This document shows, piece by piece, positions 10,558-21,667 of a stretch of DNA of 64,000 nt (within the stretch, counting starts at the first letter, position 1; every line of letters begins with the position of its first letter). The DNA is from Anabaena sp. FACHB-1237 (GTDB lineage: Bacteria > Cyanobacteriota > Cyanobacteriia > Cyanobacteriales > Nostocaceae): assembly GCF_014696225.1 (NCBI RefSeq), contig NZ_JACJPV010000024.1:1-64000 (forward strand), written 5' to 3'. The notes under the pieces are model-generated. The model was not told where the DNA came from. It worked only from the letters and a program-made list of their open reading frames with translations, and made no database searches. Position numbers and translations under genes: made by a program.

Positions 10558-11563
10558 CACTTTTAATCAAAGTATCAGTATTGGATTTAGTTACAAAGAC
10601 TAATCGAGAATTATTTCCATCCACACAAGCTATCCATTTATTTTCGTCAATTTTATGAGGATCAATATGGTGCATTCCTGTTTTATTCCAACCTGATCCA
10701 CTTGCCTTAATAATTGGATTCTCTTGGAATTCTTTCTCTTGGTAATTTGTCGTTGTTAAATCAGTGATTTCAAATGCTCTAACTTGACTACCATAAATAC
10801 GCTCACAATCTTGTGTATATCTAATGATTTTGCCATCAAGTAATACAATTCTACCTGCCGATCTTGCTATCTTTTTATTTTCCTCTATGACAGGACTTTT
10901 AATATGTTCAATCCAGAGACCAATCAACTGTTGGGAATAGAAGAGACGTAAAATATTCCTGTCTTTCGATGTTGTTGTCAACAGCCACCACATATCATTG
11001 TGTTGAAAAATAGAAGAATCTGCAAACTCACTTTGATCGAGTAAATTTGTTACAAATGACCATTGTGTTGGAAAATCAGTAGCTATATACAAACGAACAG
11101 AACTTGATTGAAAACTCTCTGGAATCATATAGTATTCATTTTTAAATTTGAATACATAAGGATAAGATAAGTGAAAATCCTCCCTCATTACTATTTGCTG
11201 GTAATGCCAATTAAACCCATCCTTACTAGTTGCTAGTCCTATTTCTCCTTTATTATTCAAACTATTCAATACCTCAAAAAACATATACCAAATCCCATTT
11301 TCACAAACCATAAATGGATCAGCGACAAAATCTGCTGGTACATCAGTCACATCTTTAGCTGTCAAAACCGGATTTTTGATATTCTCTGGAGAACTTAAAT
11401 TAAACGGTGAATCACCTGTATAAATACCAATTGACCAATCAGACTTCCTTCTCACAAATTTCTTAACTATTTCTTTGAAAGAAGATAAAGATTTTGGTTT
11501 TGGTGTTTGTAAATATTCTCGATCCAATTTATCCAATCTACTTTTAGCAGGATTTAATTGCAT
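10550..11563 (-). CDS. Five-bladed beta-propeller protein of the polysaccharide locus (GH43/GINT1-N-like)
   Basis: A 337-aa protein with recurring blade motifs: PFMVCENGIWYMFFEVLN, GEIGLATSKDGFNW, SYPYVFKFKNEYYMIPES and DSSIFQHNDMWWLLTTT. These match the glycosidase-like five-bladed propeller domain found beside formyltransferases and in plant glucosamine inositolphosphorylceramide transferase N-terminal regions. No signal peptide is seen, so it is probably cytoplasmic. It sits between the CapD-like dehydratase and the flippase, so a role in sugar modification or transfer is likely. A catalytic function cannot be assigned. Its 3' end abuts a MITE insertion. Confidence 0.75.
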   Translation of the reverse strand: MQLNPAKSRLDKLDREYLQTPKPKSLSSFKEIVKKFVRRKSDWSIGIYTGDSPFNLSSPENIKNPVLTAKDVTDVPADFVADPFMVCENGIWYMFFEVLNSLNNKGEIGLATSKDGFNWHYQQIVMREDFHLSYPYVFKFKNEYYMIPESFQSSSVRLYIATDFPTQWSFVTNLLDQSEFADSSIFQHNDMWWLLTTTSKDRNILRLFYSQQLIGLWIEHIKSPVIEENKKIARSAGRIVLLDGKIIRYTQDCERIYGSQVRAFEITDLTTTNYQEKEFQENPIIKASGSGWNKTGMHHIDPHKIDENKWIACVDGNNSRLVFVTKSNTDTLIKSAY

Positions 11564-11624
11564 ATTTTTTGACCATTACATAAAGAGTATGATAAACAGA
11601 GCAAAACCAAAAACAATAATCTAG

Positions 11625-13685
11625 TTATGCACTTTGTGATTCTATATTTCCCAAAATATTTACTGGCGTATTTGATGTATGATTATCAAATTTATTAACC
11701 TCTAACAAATTATTACTTACTAAATATTCCGGCTTATATCCCAATACCAACTGTTCCAACAAAAACTTAATTAAATTGGCATCATTTTTCCCTGCTACTC
11801 GCAACAAAATCTCCACCTTCGCCCCCAAATTCTCAGGAATTACCTGACTGGCATTTTTCACAATTAACAATTTCTCATGCTCTGTCTTTTCATATTCCTC
11901 CCCCTCAACAAACAACTCTTCAAATAACTTTTCCCCCGGCCTTAACTTAGTAAATACTATCTCAATATCCTTATTAACCTCATATCCCGATAACCTAATT
12001 AACTCCTTAGCTAAATCTACAATTTTCACAGGTTTACCCATATTTAACATCAATATTTCCCCACTATGTCCCATAACCGAGGCTTGCAAAACTAACTGCA
12101 CTGCTTCAGGAATAGTCATAAAATATCGCGTAATATCTGGATGGGTAACTGTTATTGGTCCTCCTACTTCAATCTGTTTTTTAAATGTGGGAACTACACT
12201 ACCTCGACTGCCTAAAACATTACCAAATCTTACCGCCACATAATTATTTCCTGTGTCTTTGGCAGCTTGTAACACTAACATTTCTGCTACTCTTTTACTC
12301 GCTCCCATAATATTAGTAGGATTCACTGCCTTATCTGTGGAAATCATTACGAAATGCTTGATGTTATATTTTATGGCTATGGCCAATAAATTTTTAGTTC
12401 CTCTCACATTATTCGTAATTGCTTCCGTAGGATTTAATTCCATTAAGGGAACGTGCTTATGGGCAGCAGCATGGAAAATTATATCCGGTTGACATTTATC
12501 AAATATTTGTTCCAGTCGAGAATAAACTCTAATATCAGCAATAAAAGCAGAAATATTCAGTTTATTTCTCCGTAATTTATGACTCTCATGGAGATTTTTA
12601 ATCAGTTGTTCTAACTCTTGCTGAATGTTAAAAACAGAATTTTCTCCATGTCCCACTAATATAATATTCTTGGGTTGACATTGCAAGATTTGACGGCAAA
12701 GTTCACTCCCTATTGATCCTCCTGAACCTGTAATTAATACTGTCTTATTTTCCAAAAATCGAGATACCTTGTCAATATCTATTTCGATAGGTTCTCTTCT
12801 TAGTAGATCCTCAATTCTGATATCTCTAATACTATGGACTTTGATCTGATCATTGATCATCTCTTGTAGTCCTGGCAAGGTACTGGTTTTTATTCCTGTT
12901 CCTTGACATATATTGACTATTTCTTTAATCTCTTTTCCTGATACCGAAGGCATAGAAATGATAATTTTATTAATCTTTAATGATTCTACAACTTCAGGTA
13001 TTTTATAGCGATCGCCTAATACTGGAATCCCCCTAATATGTATATGCAATTTACGCCGATCATCATCAATAAAACCCACTGGTTTAAATCCAAATCTCGG
13101 ATTTCTCTGCATATCTTCTACTAAGGTTATTCCTGCTGATCCCGCACCAATAATTAACGCTCTTTCTTTATCATGAAAATTCGATTGTCTGATAATTATT
13201 CTTTCTAAAAGCCGCCAACTAAACCTTAATAATATCACCAAACTACAGGAAATTAACCCTTCAATAATTAGTAAGGAACCTGGCAATTTATCTAATATTG
13301 AATTTAATGGTTTAGCCAAAAAACTCAATATGATTGTTTCTATAATTACAGTAGCAGAAAATAATATAACTATGTACATTATTTCTTCTATACTGGCATA
13401 ATGCCAATAACGCTTATAAAAACCACACCTCCAAAATAACATTAATTTAATTGCTAGAAACAAAGCAGTAATCATTCCTAAATAAACACTATATTCCTGT
13501 AGTTGCACTTGATGATTATAAGTCAATAGCAAGGACAAAAATGGTGTAATTGCAAAAATTACTATATCCAATATTAGCCAATGTCTATTCCTTAATTTAC
13601 TTAATTTACTTAACAGTTGATTGATGATTCTTTCCATTTGCTTCTTCCAAGATAGTAACATATTCATTCCTAGAAATATCTGCAA
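11625..13685 (-). CDS. Membrane NDP-sugar 4,6-dehydratase/epimerase (CapD/WbpM family)
   Basis: A 686-aa protein. There are four N-terminal membrane helices (to about residue 155), a first Rossmann domain (RALIIGAGSAGITLVEDM, near 170) and a second catalytic SDR domain (KTVLITGSGGSIGSELC, near 310). The SDR domain has the STDKAVNPTNIMGASK segment, in which Met replaces the usual Tyr of YxxxK, as in the SMK triad of large WbpM-type UDP-GlcNAc 4,6-dehydratases. It supplies deoxy-amino sugars, often the first sugar of a repeat. It is the first gene of the minus-strand locus. The exact start is uncertain: ATG codons at 13667 and 13661 are in frame, and an AGGA lies 6 bases before 13661. Confidence 0.93.
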   Translation of the reverse strand: MQIFLGMNMLLSWKKQMERIINQLLSKLSKLRNRHWLILDIVIFAITPFLSLLLTYNHQVQLQEYSVYLGMITALFLAIKLMLFWRCGFYKRYWHYASIEEIMYIVILFSATVIIETIILSFLAKPLNSILDKLPGSLLIIEGLISCSLVILLRFSWRLLERIIIRQSNFHDKERALIIGAGSAGITLVEDMQRNPRFGFKPVGFIDDDRRKLHIHIRGIPVLGDRYKIPEVVESLKINKIIISMPSVSGKEIKEIVNICQGTGIKTSTLPGLQEMINDQIKVHSIRDIRIEDLLRREPIEIDIDKVSRFLENKTVLITGSGGSIGSELCRQILQCQPKNIILVGHGENSVFNIQQELEQLIKNLHESHKLRRNKLNISAFIADIRVYSRLEQIFDKCQPDIIFHAAAHKHVPLMELNPTEAITNNVRGTKNLLAIAIKYNIKHFVMISTDKAVNPTNIMGASKRVAEMLVLQAAKDTGNNYVAVRFGNVLGSRGSVVPTFKKQIEVGGPITVTHPDITRYFMTIPEAVQLVLQASVMGHSGEILMLNMGKPVKIVDLAKELIRLSGYEVNKDIEIVFTKLRPGEKLFEELFVEGEEYEKTEHEKLLIVKNASQVIPENLGAKVEILLRVAGKNDANLIKFLLEQLVLGYKPEYLVSNNLLEVNKFDNHTSNTPVNILGNIESQSA

Positions 13686-14077
13686 AAAGGCTGAACTCTA
13701 ACCAATACTCTCTATTTAAAATGGTGTTACTTTTTGTTTGTGAAATTTCTGCAAATAATCAACAATATACATCATTAAAACATCAACTATAAAACACAAT
13801 ATGTGAATCTTGTCAAGATTGTGATAATTGAATATTTGAGAATTTCCAAAAATCGAAAATCAGAAAATAAATATTTGGAAAACTGCTCGTTATTAAATTT
13901 TTATCAAATCTTTAATTATCTATTCAAGCCAAATTGGCATTATCATTAATATAAAACAATGACAAAACACAAATGAAATGTTTGATGAAATAATTTTAAC
14001 GGTTGCGAAAATTCTGATAAACTATGAATGACAAGATACCGGACTTCTTTAAGAAGTCCGGTATCTGATTGATTGCA
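13686..14077. other. Spacer between amidase 3' end and CapD-like gene 5' end
   Basis: An AT-rich 392-base spacer between two minus-strand genes. It should contain the promoter of the polysaccharide locus and ends in the strong hairpin at 14035-14065 listed separately. No open frame or other repeat is evident. Confidence 0.5.
14035..14065. terminator. Perfect hairpin of the GACTTCTT family, 3' of amidase gene
   Basis: A perfect palindrome with 15-base arms (GATACCGGACTTCTT) and a one-base loop, 13 bases past the amidase stop codon. No strong T-run follows, so it may be a transcript-end stabiliser rather than a classical terminator. Confidence 0.6.
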
Positions 14078-15832
14078 CTATTTATTATTAGTTTTAAACC
14101 ACTCTGTTATTCCCTCTGCTAAAGTCTTGGCCATTTTCTTTTGTACTTGCGGATTAACAATTTTCTCAAATTCTTCAGGATTACTCATAAACCCCAATTC
14201 TAATAATACCGCAGGAGCAACATAAGGACGAGTTAATGCTAAATTATTCCAATATACTCCATAGGAAGGTTGTTTAAGTTTCTGCACCACATAATTATGC
14301 AAAAATACTGCTAAATTATGACTTTGAGCATGATACCAAAAAGCTCCAAATCCTTGGGTATTTTCTGCATCTCCATTATCAGGCAAGGAATTATAATGAA
14401 TAGATAACGCGATCGCTGGTTCTTCTTTATTAATAATTTGTTGACGTTCTAATAATGACACATCTCGATCATCTTCCCTCGTCATGACTACTTTTGCACC
14501 TTTTTTGACTAACTCATCTCGCAATAATTTAGACACTAGTAGATTTGCATCTTTCTCTAAATATCTATTCGGTCCCGTTGCTCCAGATTCTTTACCACCA
14601 TGACCAGGATCAAGTAAGATTTTAATACCAGATAAAGGCAACTTATTTTTATTGACTATTTCCGGTGCATGACGTAACGTTAAAATTAACGTTGTATTGT
14701 CGTATTTTAGCTTATATCCCCATTGTTGGGACTTTTTGAAGTTAAACCTATATTCGACTCGTCCAGGGCTAATTTGCTGCCAATCTAAGCGAGAAATCAA
14801 GGGATGATCATCCAAACGAATAGTATCTGTTTGAGCAGTGGTATTATAGAGAGTAAGAGTGAAAGAGTTATGATCCTGTGTCACACTTACGGGTACAGGA
14901 GCTTGTAAAGGAAATAGTATTTCTGTGTTTTTCTGTTGCTTAAGATAACTTACACTACGAATTATACTTTGAGGAGGAACTGCACCATTTAAAATTTTCA
15001 ATTCTTTGCTATTAATCCATACACCATAATCTAAACGCAGCCAATCCCCTTCTTTACCATTAATAGTGGCTCTAGTTCCCTTTGGTAAGGGTGAAAGTCG
15101 AGAATAATCGGTACTTGGACCTGTACGGGTAGTGCATAATTCTGATGTTACTTCTGCAACTGGTAAGGCAGCAGGAGACAGAATAGTTATTTTCCCAGTA
15201 CCAGTTTGAGTTATTGTTTGACTATTCAAAGTTAAAGTAAATTGAGGTTTTCCTAAATCAGCAATCTGTGTAACTGTTGTACAACCCTGATAATTGTTAA
15301 AAATAGAAACAGTTGGTCTGTTTTTCCCCGTCAGCACACTGGAATTTTGCGGTAGTTCAAAGTGAGCAGGTTGAGGAGTAAGATTAATGGTTTGATTGGC
15401 TAACTGCACTGTTACTTGAGCTTGTGGAGGTGCTATAGCACTAAAACAAATCAATTCTCCAGGTAGTCTAGCAATATCTTGAGCAGGAGTTAAGGAATTA
15501 GCCGCAAAACCTAATTCTGAAGGGAACTGCGGTACATTAGATGATCTGATGACTTTAATCTGACGCTCTTGGTTTTGGTAACGAACTATAAATATATTTT
15601 CTCCCAATTTTAATGGCAAACTAGGAGCAAAATGTCCACTTTGACTGCGTTTAACTGCTTTACCATTGATAGTAACTTGCCCTGAAGATGGTGCTGTACC
15701 GAGAAAAAAGATTTTTTCTGTACTGGTTTGATGGTTATTGGGAGGAAAAACTACAACGAGAGTTTCTCGCGCTGATGCTACAGAGGAGGTAAAAAAAGAA
15801 CTAGCTATAATTAAGCTAAACAGTGTTTTCAC
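14078..15832 (-). CDS. N-acetylmuramoyl-L-alanine amidase (Amidase_3) with SH3-like domain
   Basis: A 584-aa exported peptidoglycan amidase. An N-terminal signal peptide (residues 1 to about 22, cleavage near VASA-RE) is followed by a beta-rich region. An SH3-like segment lies near residues 230-275 (TRTGPSTDYSRLSPLPKGTR), an AMIN-like region near 290-385 and the catalytic Amidase_3 domain from about residue 405. The zinc site is visible as ILLDPGHGGKESGA, the downstream Glu in YLEKDANL and SIHYNSLP, and the catalytic Glu is in LLELGFMSNPEEF. It cleaves the amide between MurNAc and L-Ala. In filamentous cyanobacteria such enzymes also drill septal nanopores, but that role is not shown here. 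Confidence 0.93.
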   Translation of the reverse strand: MKTLFSLIIASSFFTSSVASARETLVVVFPPNNHQTSTEKIFFLGTAPSSGQVTINGKAVKRSQSGHFAPSLPLKLGENIFIVRYQNQERQIKVIRSSNVPQFPSELGFAANSLTPAQDIARLPGELICFSAIAPPQAQVTVQLANQTINLTPQPAHFELPQNSSVLTGKNRPTVSIFNNYQGCTTVTQIADLGKPQFTLTLNSQTITQTGTGKITILSPAALPVAEVTSELCTTRTGPSTDYSRLSPLPKGTRATINGKEGDWLRLDYGVWINSKELKILNGAVPPQSIIRSVSYLKQQKNTEILFPLQAPVPVSVTQDHNSFTLTLYNTTAQTDTIRLDDHPLISRLDWQQISPGRVEYRFNFKKSQQWGYKLKYDNTTLILTLRHAPEIVNKNKLPLSGIKILLDPGHGGKESGATGPNRYLEKDANLLVSKLLRDELVKKGAKVVMTREDDRDVSLLERQQIINKEEPAIALSIHYNSLPDNGDAENTQGFGAFWYHAQSHNLAVFLHNYVVQKLKQPSYGVYWNNLALTRPYVAPAVLLELGFMSNPEEFEKIVNPQVQKKMAKTLAEGITEWFKTNNK

Positions 15833-15859
15833 GGTAAAATTTGCAACTTGGTAACTGGT

Positions 15860-15899
15860 AATTGATAATTGATAATTGATAATTGATAATTGATAATTA
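15860..15899. repeat. 7-base tandem repeat (ATTGATA unit)
   Basis: About five and a half copies of a 7-base unit ending just upstream of the amidase start region. It is of the short tandemly repeated repetitive type common in Nostocales intergenic DNA. Confidence 0.85.
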
Positions 15900-16103
15900 A
15901 TAATATACTTTATCTAATCAGTGAATTATCTGTCAATTTTACCTTAAAAATAGCGGTTTTCAGATGAATCAGAATATATAATTTGTTCACTGCTATAAAT
16001 ATCTATGATCACAGTTACAGGTTTGCTCATCAAACCAAAATTGTCAATAATTGTCACTTTGTACTTAACACTTCATTCTTAACAAGACGGGACAGATTTG
16101 TAG

Positions 16104-17783
<1,680 letters not shown>

Positions 17784-17790
17784 AAACTAT

Positions 17791-17809
17791 TGCAAGCATT
17801 TTGCTTGCA
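17791..17809. repeat. Short palindrome TGCAAGCA/TGCTTGCA
   Basis: An 8-base-arm palindrome between pyrG and the NFACT gene. Similar palindromes with the core CAAGCATCTTGCTTG lie at 23972, 47573 and 51503, so this is a dispersed small repeat family. Confidence 0.65.
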
Positions 17810-17873
17810 TCCATGATCCATATTAAAAGTACAATATCTGATCCAACCTAGATTATCAACGAGATTAATTATT

Positions 17874-19595
17874 TTGCAACCCCTCGATTTTACTACTTTA
17901 ACTGCTACTTGTGGCGAAATTCGCGCCAATTGGCTCCCAGCACGCGCAGAACAGGTATTTCAACGCGATCGCTGTACTATTGCCATTGCTTTACGTACTA
18001 TTACAAAGCGCGACTGGTTACAAATTTCTTGGCATCCCCAAGCAGCACATATTTGTATTGCTGATCCTCCTCCTCGTATTCCTGATACTTTCACTTTTAG
18101 TCAACAATTAGTACATCAATTAGGAGGTTTAGCTTTAACAGACATTGATTTTATTTGTCCTTGGGAAAGGGTCATTGATTTAAAATTTGCCCGTCGTCCT
18201 GGGGAGGAAGCAGTTTATCATTTGTATGCGGAAATTATGGGTAAATATAGTAATGTGATTCTCACAGATGCCCATAATAATATTATCACTGCTGCCCATC
18301 AAGTAAGTTCTCAACAGTCGAGTGTCCGCCCTATTCAAACTGGTCAATTATATCAAACTCCACCAAAATTAACTAATCAAATTCCTAGTTTACATGAATC
18401 TTTAGAACGTTGGCAAGAACGAGTGAGTTTAATTCCTGGTACTATTAAAAAACAACTATTAAAAAATTATAGTGGTTTGAGTGCGGCTTTATTAGATTCA
18501 ATGTTATTTACTGCTAATATTTCCCCTGATGAACATACTACAAATTTAACTGCAAATGATTGGCAAAATTTATATAAATGTTGGCAATATTGGTTAACAA
18601 CTTTAGAAAATGGTAATTTTCAACCTGGTTGGACGGCTAACGGTTATAATGTTATGGGGTGGGGAATTATTCAACCTACTCAGAATGTTCAGGTATTGTT
18701 AAATAATTATTATCGAGATCAAATTAATCAACAATTATTTGCACAATTAAGACATCAACTATTACAAAAATTAAAGAATATTCTCGCAAAATTAACCATT
18801 AAGGCTGATACTTTTAAAAATAGATTAGCACAGTCAGATATGGCGGACGAATATCGTCAAAAAGCAGATTTATTAATGGCTAATTTATCGCAATGGCAAC
18901 CAGGAATGAAGGAAATTAGTTTAGCAGACTTTGAAACAGGAGAACTAATAGCGATCGCTTTACAACCAGATAAAAATGCTGTACAAAATGCCCAATATCT
19001 TTATAAACAACACCAAAAATTAAAACGTGCCAGAAATGCAGTAGAACCATTATTGTTAGCAGTACAGACAGAAATTAATTATTTAGAACAGGTAGAAGCT
19101 AGTATTTCTCAACTTGACAATTATCATACACCAGAAGACTTACAAGCATTAGAAGAAATTAGGAATGAACTAATAGAAGAAAAGTATTTACAAGATGTAG
19201 AATATCGTCGTCAAACCAATAATAATCCTACTACAAATTTTCATCGTTACCGCAGTCCTAGCGGTTTTGAGATATTAATTGGTCGCAATAATAATCAAAA
19301 TGATTATCTCACATTTCGTGTGGCGGGTGATTATGATTTATGGTTTCATGCCCAAGAAATTCCTGGTAGTCATGTATTATTACGCTTAGAACCTGGTAAA
19401 GCTGCGGAGGAGGCTGATTTAGAATATACAGCAAATTTAGCGGCTTATTTTAGTCGCGCCCGTCAAAGCGAACAAGTACCAGTTGTTTATACACAACCAA
19501 ACAGAGTATATAAACCGAAAGGTACTAAACCAGGATTAGTTGTATATAAGCAAGAAAAAATTATTTGGGGTAAACCGGGGACAATTGATAATTGA
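17874..19595 (+). CDS. Ribosome quality control protein RqcH/Rqc2 homologue (NFACT family)
   Basis: A 573-aa NFACT protein. The N-terminal NFACT-N domain (MQPLDFTTLTATCGEIRANW, residues about 1-230) is followed by a central helical/coiled region (about 290-440). The C-terminal NFACT-R domain is RYRSPSGFEILIGRNN, then DLWFHAQEIPGSHVLLR. Family members bind stalled 50S-nascent chain complexes and add C-terminal Ala tails; older annotations call them fibronectin-binding proteins. The start is a TTG at 17874, about 90 bases after pyrG. A later ATG would cut the conserved N-terminus, so TTG is preferred. Confidence 0.93.
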   Translation: MQPLDFTTLTATCGEIRANWLPARAEQVFQRDRCTIAIALRTITKRDWLQISWHPQAAHICIADPPPRIPDTFTFSQQLVHQLGGLALTDIDFICPWERVIDLKFARRPGEEAVYHLYAEIMGKYSNVILTDAHNNIITAAHQVSSQQSSVRPIQTGQLYQTPPKLTNQIPSLHESLERWQERVSLIPGTIKKQLLKNYSGLSAALLDSMLFTANISPDEHTTNLTANDWQNLYKCWQYWLTTLENGNFQPGWTANGYNVMGWGIIQPTQNVQVLLNNYYRDQINQQLFAQLRHQLLQKLKNILAKLTIKADTFKNRLAQSDMADEYRQKADLLMANLSQWQPGMKEISLADFETGELIAIALQPDKNAVQNAQYLYKQHQKLKRARNAVEPLLLAVQTEINYLEQVEASISQLDNYHTPEDLQALEEIRNELIEEKYLQDVEYRRQTNNNPTTNFHRYRSPSGFEILIGRNNNQNDYLTFRVAGDYDLWFHAQEIPGSHVLLRLEPGKAAEEADLEYTANLAAYFSRARQSEQVPVVYTQPNRVYKPKGTKPGLVVYKQEKIIWGKPGTIDN

Positions 19596-19695
19596 AAATT
19601 AAGATTTTAATAGCTTTGTTTTTTGCTTTATTTTTTGCTTTATTTCATAGATTTTGGTTTATAAGTTATTAATTGTGACTGATAAATATTAAGTC

Positions 19696-19823
19696 TTAAT
19701 ATTCCCAATTTTCATTTCCTACAAGATCACAAGTATCAAATTCAGGATGGAAATATCAGGAGTAATACCTTCTAGCAACTCATCCACGATGTACTTTTTG
19801 CGTTGTTGAGGTTTGATCACCAT
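19696..19823 (-). pseudogene. MazE-like antitoxin remnant (C-terminal part, frameshifted)
   Basis: The minus strand from 19823 reads MVIKPQQRKKYIVDELLEGITPD. After a one-base frame change it continues HPEFDTCDLVGNENWEY and a stop at 19696. This is the recognisable C-terminal half of the AbrB-fold MazE/PemI antitoxins (KYTLDELLEGITPDN...HPE.DTG..VGNE). The N-terminal DNA-binding half is absent: a stop precedes the fragment in frame. No MazF-like toxin lies on either side, so this is an orphan decayed antitoxin. A family B element begins about 50 bases away. Confidence 0.75.
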
Positions 19824-19874
19824 GTTATCCCATTGATATACTTAGAATATACATATTAACCTGATTAGCGTTAA

Positions 19875-19982
19875 TACAGCAGTTTCCGTTATTATGAGGT
19901 ACAGATGTTAATGATAAAACCCTTGTAACACAGGCATCTTGCTGTGTTCATAGTGTACCTCATGTAGATGGAATGTGCTGTA
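19875..19982. mobile_element. Family B MITE-like element, copy 1
   Basis: A 108-base element bounded by imperfect terminal inverted repeats TACAGCAGTTTCC / GGAATGTGCTGTA. The interior holds the GAGGTACA / TGTACCTC inverted pair and a small palindrome around GGCATCTTGC. Related copies are at 21472, 33731 (partial), 48813 and 51351 (truncated). It has no coding capacity. Confidence 0.8.
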
Positions 19983-20087
19983 AATTTCACCTACATCACT
20001 CCTAAAACATAAATACTACTGATCTAAAGAAAGATATTTTTTATAATTTTTTTATAAAAAAATTGTACTTACTGTTACAATCTTGTT

Positions 20088-20206
20088 AAGAAAAGTTGCC
20101 CGTTACATTTTGGGAACGTGCAATTTGGTTTTGACTCTACTGAGAAGACAAAGCGAACAACGTTTTTTTGGCGACCAGCCCCTGGGAAGGCTGGTCTTTT
20201 TGTTTG
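20088..20206 (+). ncRNA. Candidate small RNA ending in a factor-independent terminator
   Basis: No protein is supported here, but the plus strand carries a TACAAT -10-like box (20076-20081). A stem-loop follows at 20096-20123 (TTGC-CGTT paired with AACG-GCAA), then an unstructured A-rich stretch and a GC-rich terminator hairpin with a T-run at 20173-20204. It is isolated between an antitoxin remnant and a convergent permease gene. I cannot match it to a named cyanobacterial sRNA. The transcript start is inferred only from the -10 box, and no good -35 is present. Confidence 0.4.
20173..20204 (+). terminator. Rho-independent terminator
   Basis: An 8-base GC-rich stem GACCAGCC / GGCTGGTC with an 8-base loop, followed by TTTTTGTTT. 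It is the most classical terminator in the window, oriented on the plus strand, yet no protein-coding gene ends just before it. Confidence 0.75.
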
Positions 20207-20278
20207 AGGAGTCAGGCCGTAGTAGCGCTTTAGTGCCATGAGGGCTGAAGCCCAACTAGGCAATTTTTGGGTTATTAG

Positions 20279-21397
20279 CTATCTTTCTAAATTACGCGGA
20301 TCTAAAGCATCTCTTAAACCATCTCCTAATAAATTAAAAGCCAATACCGTGAGAATAATTAAAATTGCGGGTGGCCAAATTAACCAAGGTTGTAATACTA
20401 AAATAGAAGCGTTACTAGCTAAAGAAAGCATATTTCCCCAGGAAGGATCGGGTTGTTGAATACCTAACCCAATTAAACTTAATACGGCTTCTGCACCAAT
20501 AAAACTAGGTATAGTTAACGTAGCAGAAATAATAATGTAACTAGCAGTTTGTGGCAACACATGGTTAACAATAATATAGATCGGAGTTGCCCCCATTGCC
20601 CTTGCTGCTTGCACAAATTCCCGTTCTTTTATTGATAAAACTTGACCACGAATTACTCTAGCTAAACCTGCCCAACTAATAAAAGATGTGATTAAAACAA
20701 TTAACAAAAATCTCTGACTACTAGTTAATTTTGTGCTTAATATTCCTGAAATTGCTACTAATAGATAAATACTAGGAAAAGTCATCAATACTTCAGAAAT
20801 GGTCATAATTATTTTATCAATTATGCCCCCAAAATAGCCAGAAATTCCACCAATAAATAGGGCGATGGGATAGGTAATAATAATCCCAAAAATGCCTATA
20901 AACATACTCAGTCTACCACCATACAATAAGCGACTAAATTGATCTCTTCCTTGTTCATCTGTGCCTAAAATATTGAATTTTACATCTTTATTTTCTGTAC
21001 CAAATAAATGCCAGTTCAATTTAATTCCTGGAATAATTGTCACTTCTTTCCATTGGGGAGGTAATGAAAGAGTTAGTTTAAATAATTCATATTCTGAACC
21101 TGCTACAAATAATTTTAAAGCTGTGGGTTTGGTTTGGTCCACAACTAATTTTCTTTCTCCAGTTTCTAAACTTGTTTTTCCTTGGGTGGTAGGATATATA
21201 TGAGGTCCAATAAACTGCCCTGATGGTGCAACCCAATGAATGCTGGTAGGAGGTAATAATGAACCATTCATTTGTGAGTCGTAGGGGTCATAAGGAGCGA
21301 CAAAATCGGCTAATATTACTATAAAATAGAAAAATATTAGTAATATTGCTCCAAATTTTGCTAAGGTATTTTTTTGTAGTCTGTTCCACCAATTCAT
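20279..21397 (-). CDS. Peptide/nickel-type ABC transporter permease (OppC/DppC family)
   Basis: A 372-aa inner-membrane permease. A first membrane helix near residues 15-35 is followed by a periplasmic insertion of about 100 residues. The BPD_transp_1 core has five further helices, including the EAA loop region REFVQAARAMGATPIYIIVNHVLP that contacts the ATPase. Family partners (OppA binding protein, OppB permease, OppD/F ATPases) are not adjacent, so it presumably assembles with subunits encoded elsewhere, as is common for dispersed cyanobacterial transporters. Substrate is unknown. Confidence 0.92.
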   Translation of the reverse strand: MNWWNRLQKNTLAKFGAILLIFFYFIVILADFVAPYDPYDSQMNGSLLPPTSIHWVAPSGQFIGPHIYPTTQGKTSLETGERKLVVDQTKPTALKLFVAGSEYELFKLTLSLPPQWKEVTIIPGIKLNWHLFGTENKDVKFNILGTDEQGRDQFSRLLYGGRLSMFIGIFGIIITYPIALFIGGISGYFGGIIDKIIMTISEVLMTFPSIYLLVAISGILSTKLTSSQRFLLIVLITSFISWAGLARVIRGQVLSIKEREFVQAARAMGATPIYIIVNHVLPQTASYIIISATLTIPSFIGAEAVLSLIGLGIQQPDPSWGNMLSLASNASILVLQPWLIWPPAILIILTVLAFNLLGDGLRDALDPRNLER

Positions 21398-21471
21398 AGT
21401 TTTTGTATGTGGTTTTTTATGGTAAATTTAATTTTGTCAACTTGAGATACTTAACTTCTAACATTAATTGA

Positions 21472-21577
21472 TACAGCACTTCCCTATGTCATGAGGGAGA
21501 CCTTATTTTAAGACAGAAGGTAGAATTAAAAAACCAACAAGATTAGACTGTACCTCATAACAAAGAAATCTGCTGTA
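21472..21577. mobile_element. Family B MITE-like element, divergent copy
   Basis: A 106-base element with termini TACAGCACTTCCC and ATCTGCTGTA, sharing the CTGTACCTCATAA block of family B but with a different interior. It is in the promoter region between divergent genes (the permease on minus and cystine lyase on plus), so it could influence expression of either. Confidence 0.65.
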
Positions 21578-21667
21578 ATAGATACAAGATAAAAAGAGAA
21601 GTAGGTGATCTTTTTTGTCCACAAATGATTTAGCATTATATATCAAATTTAGATTTTCACATAAACT

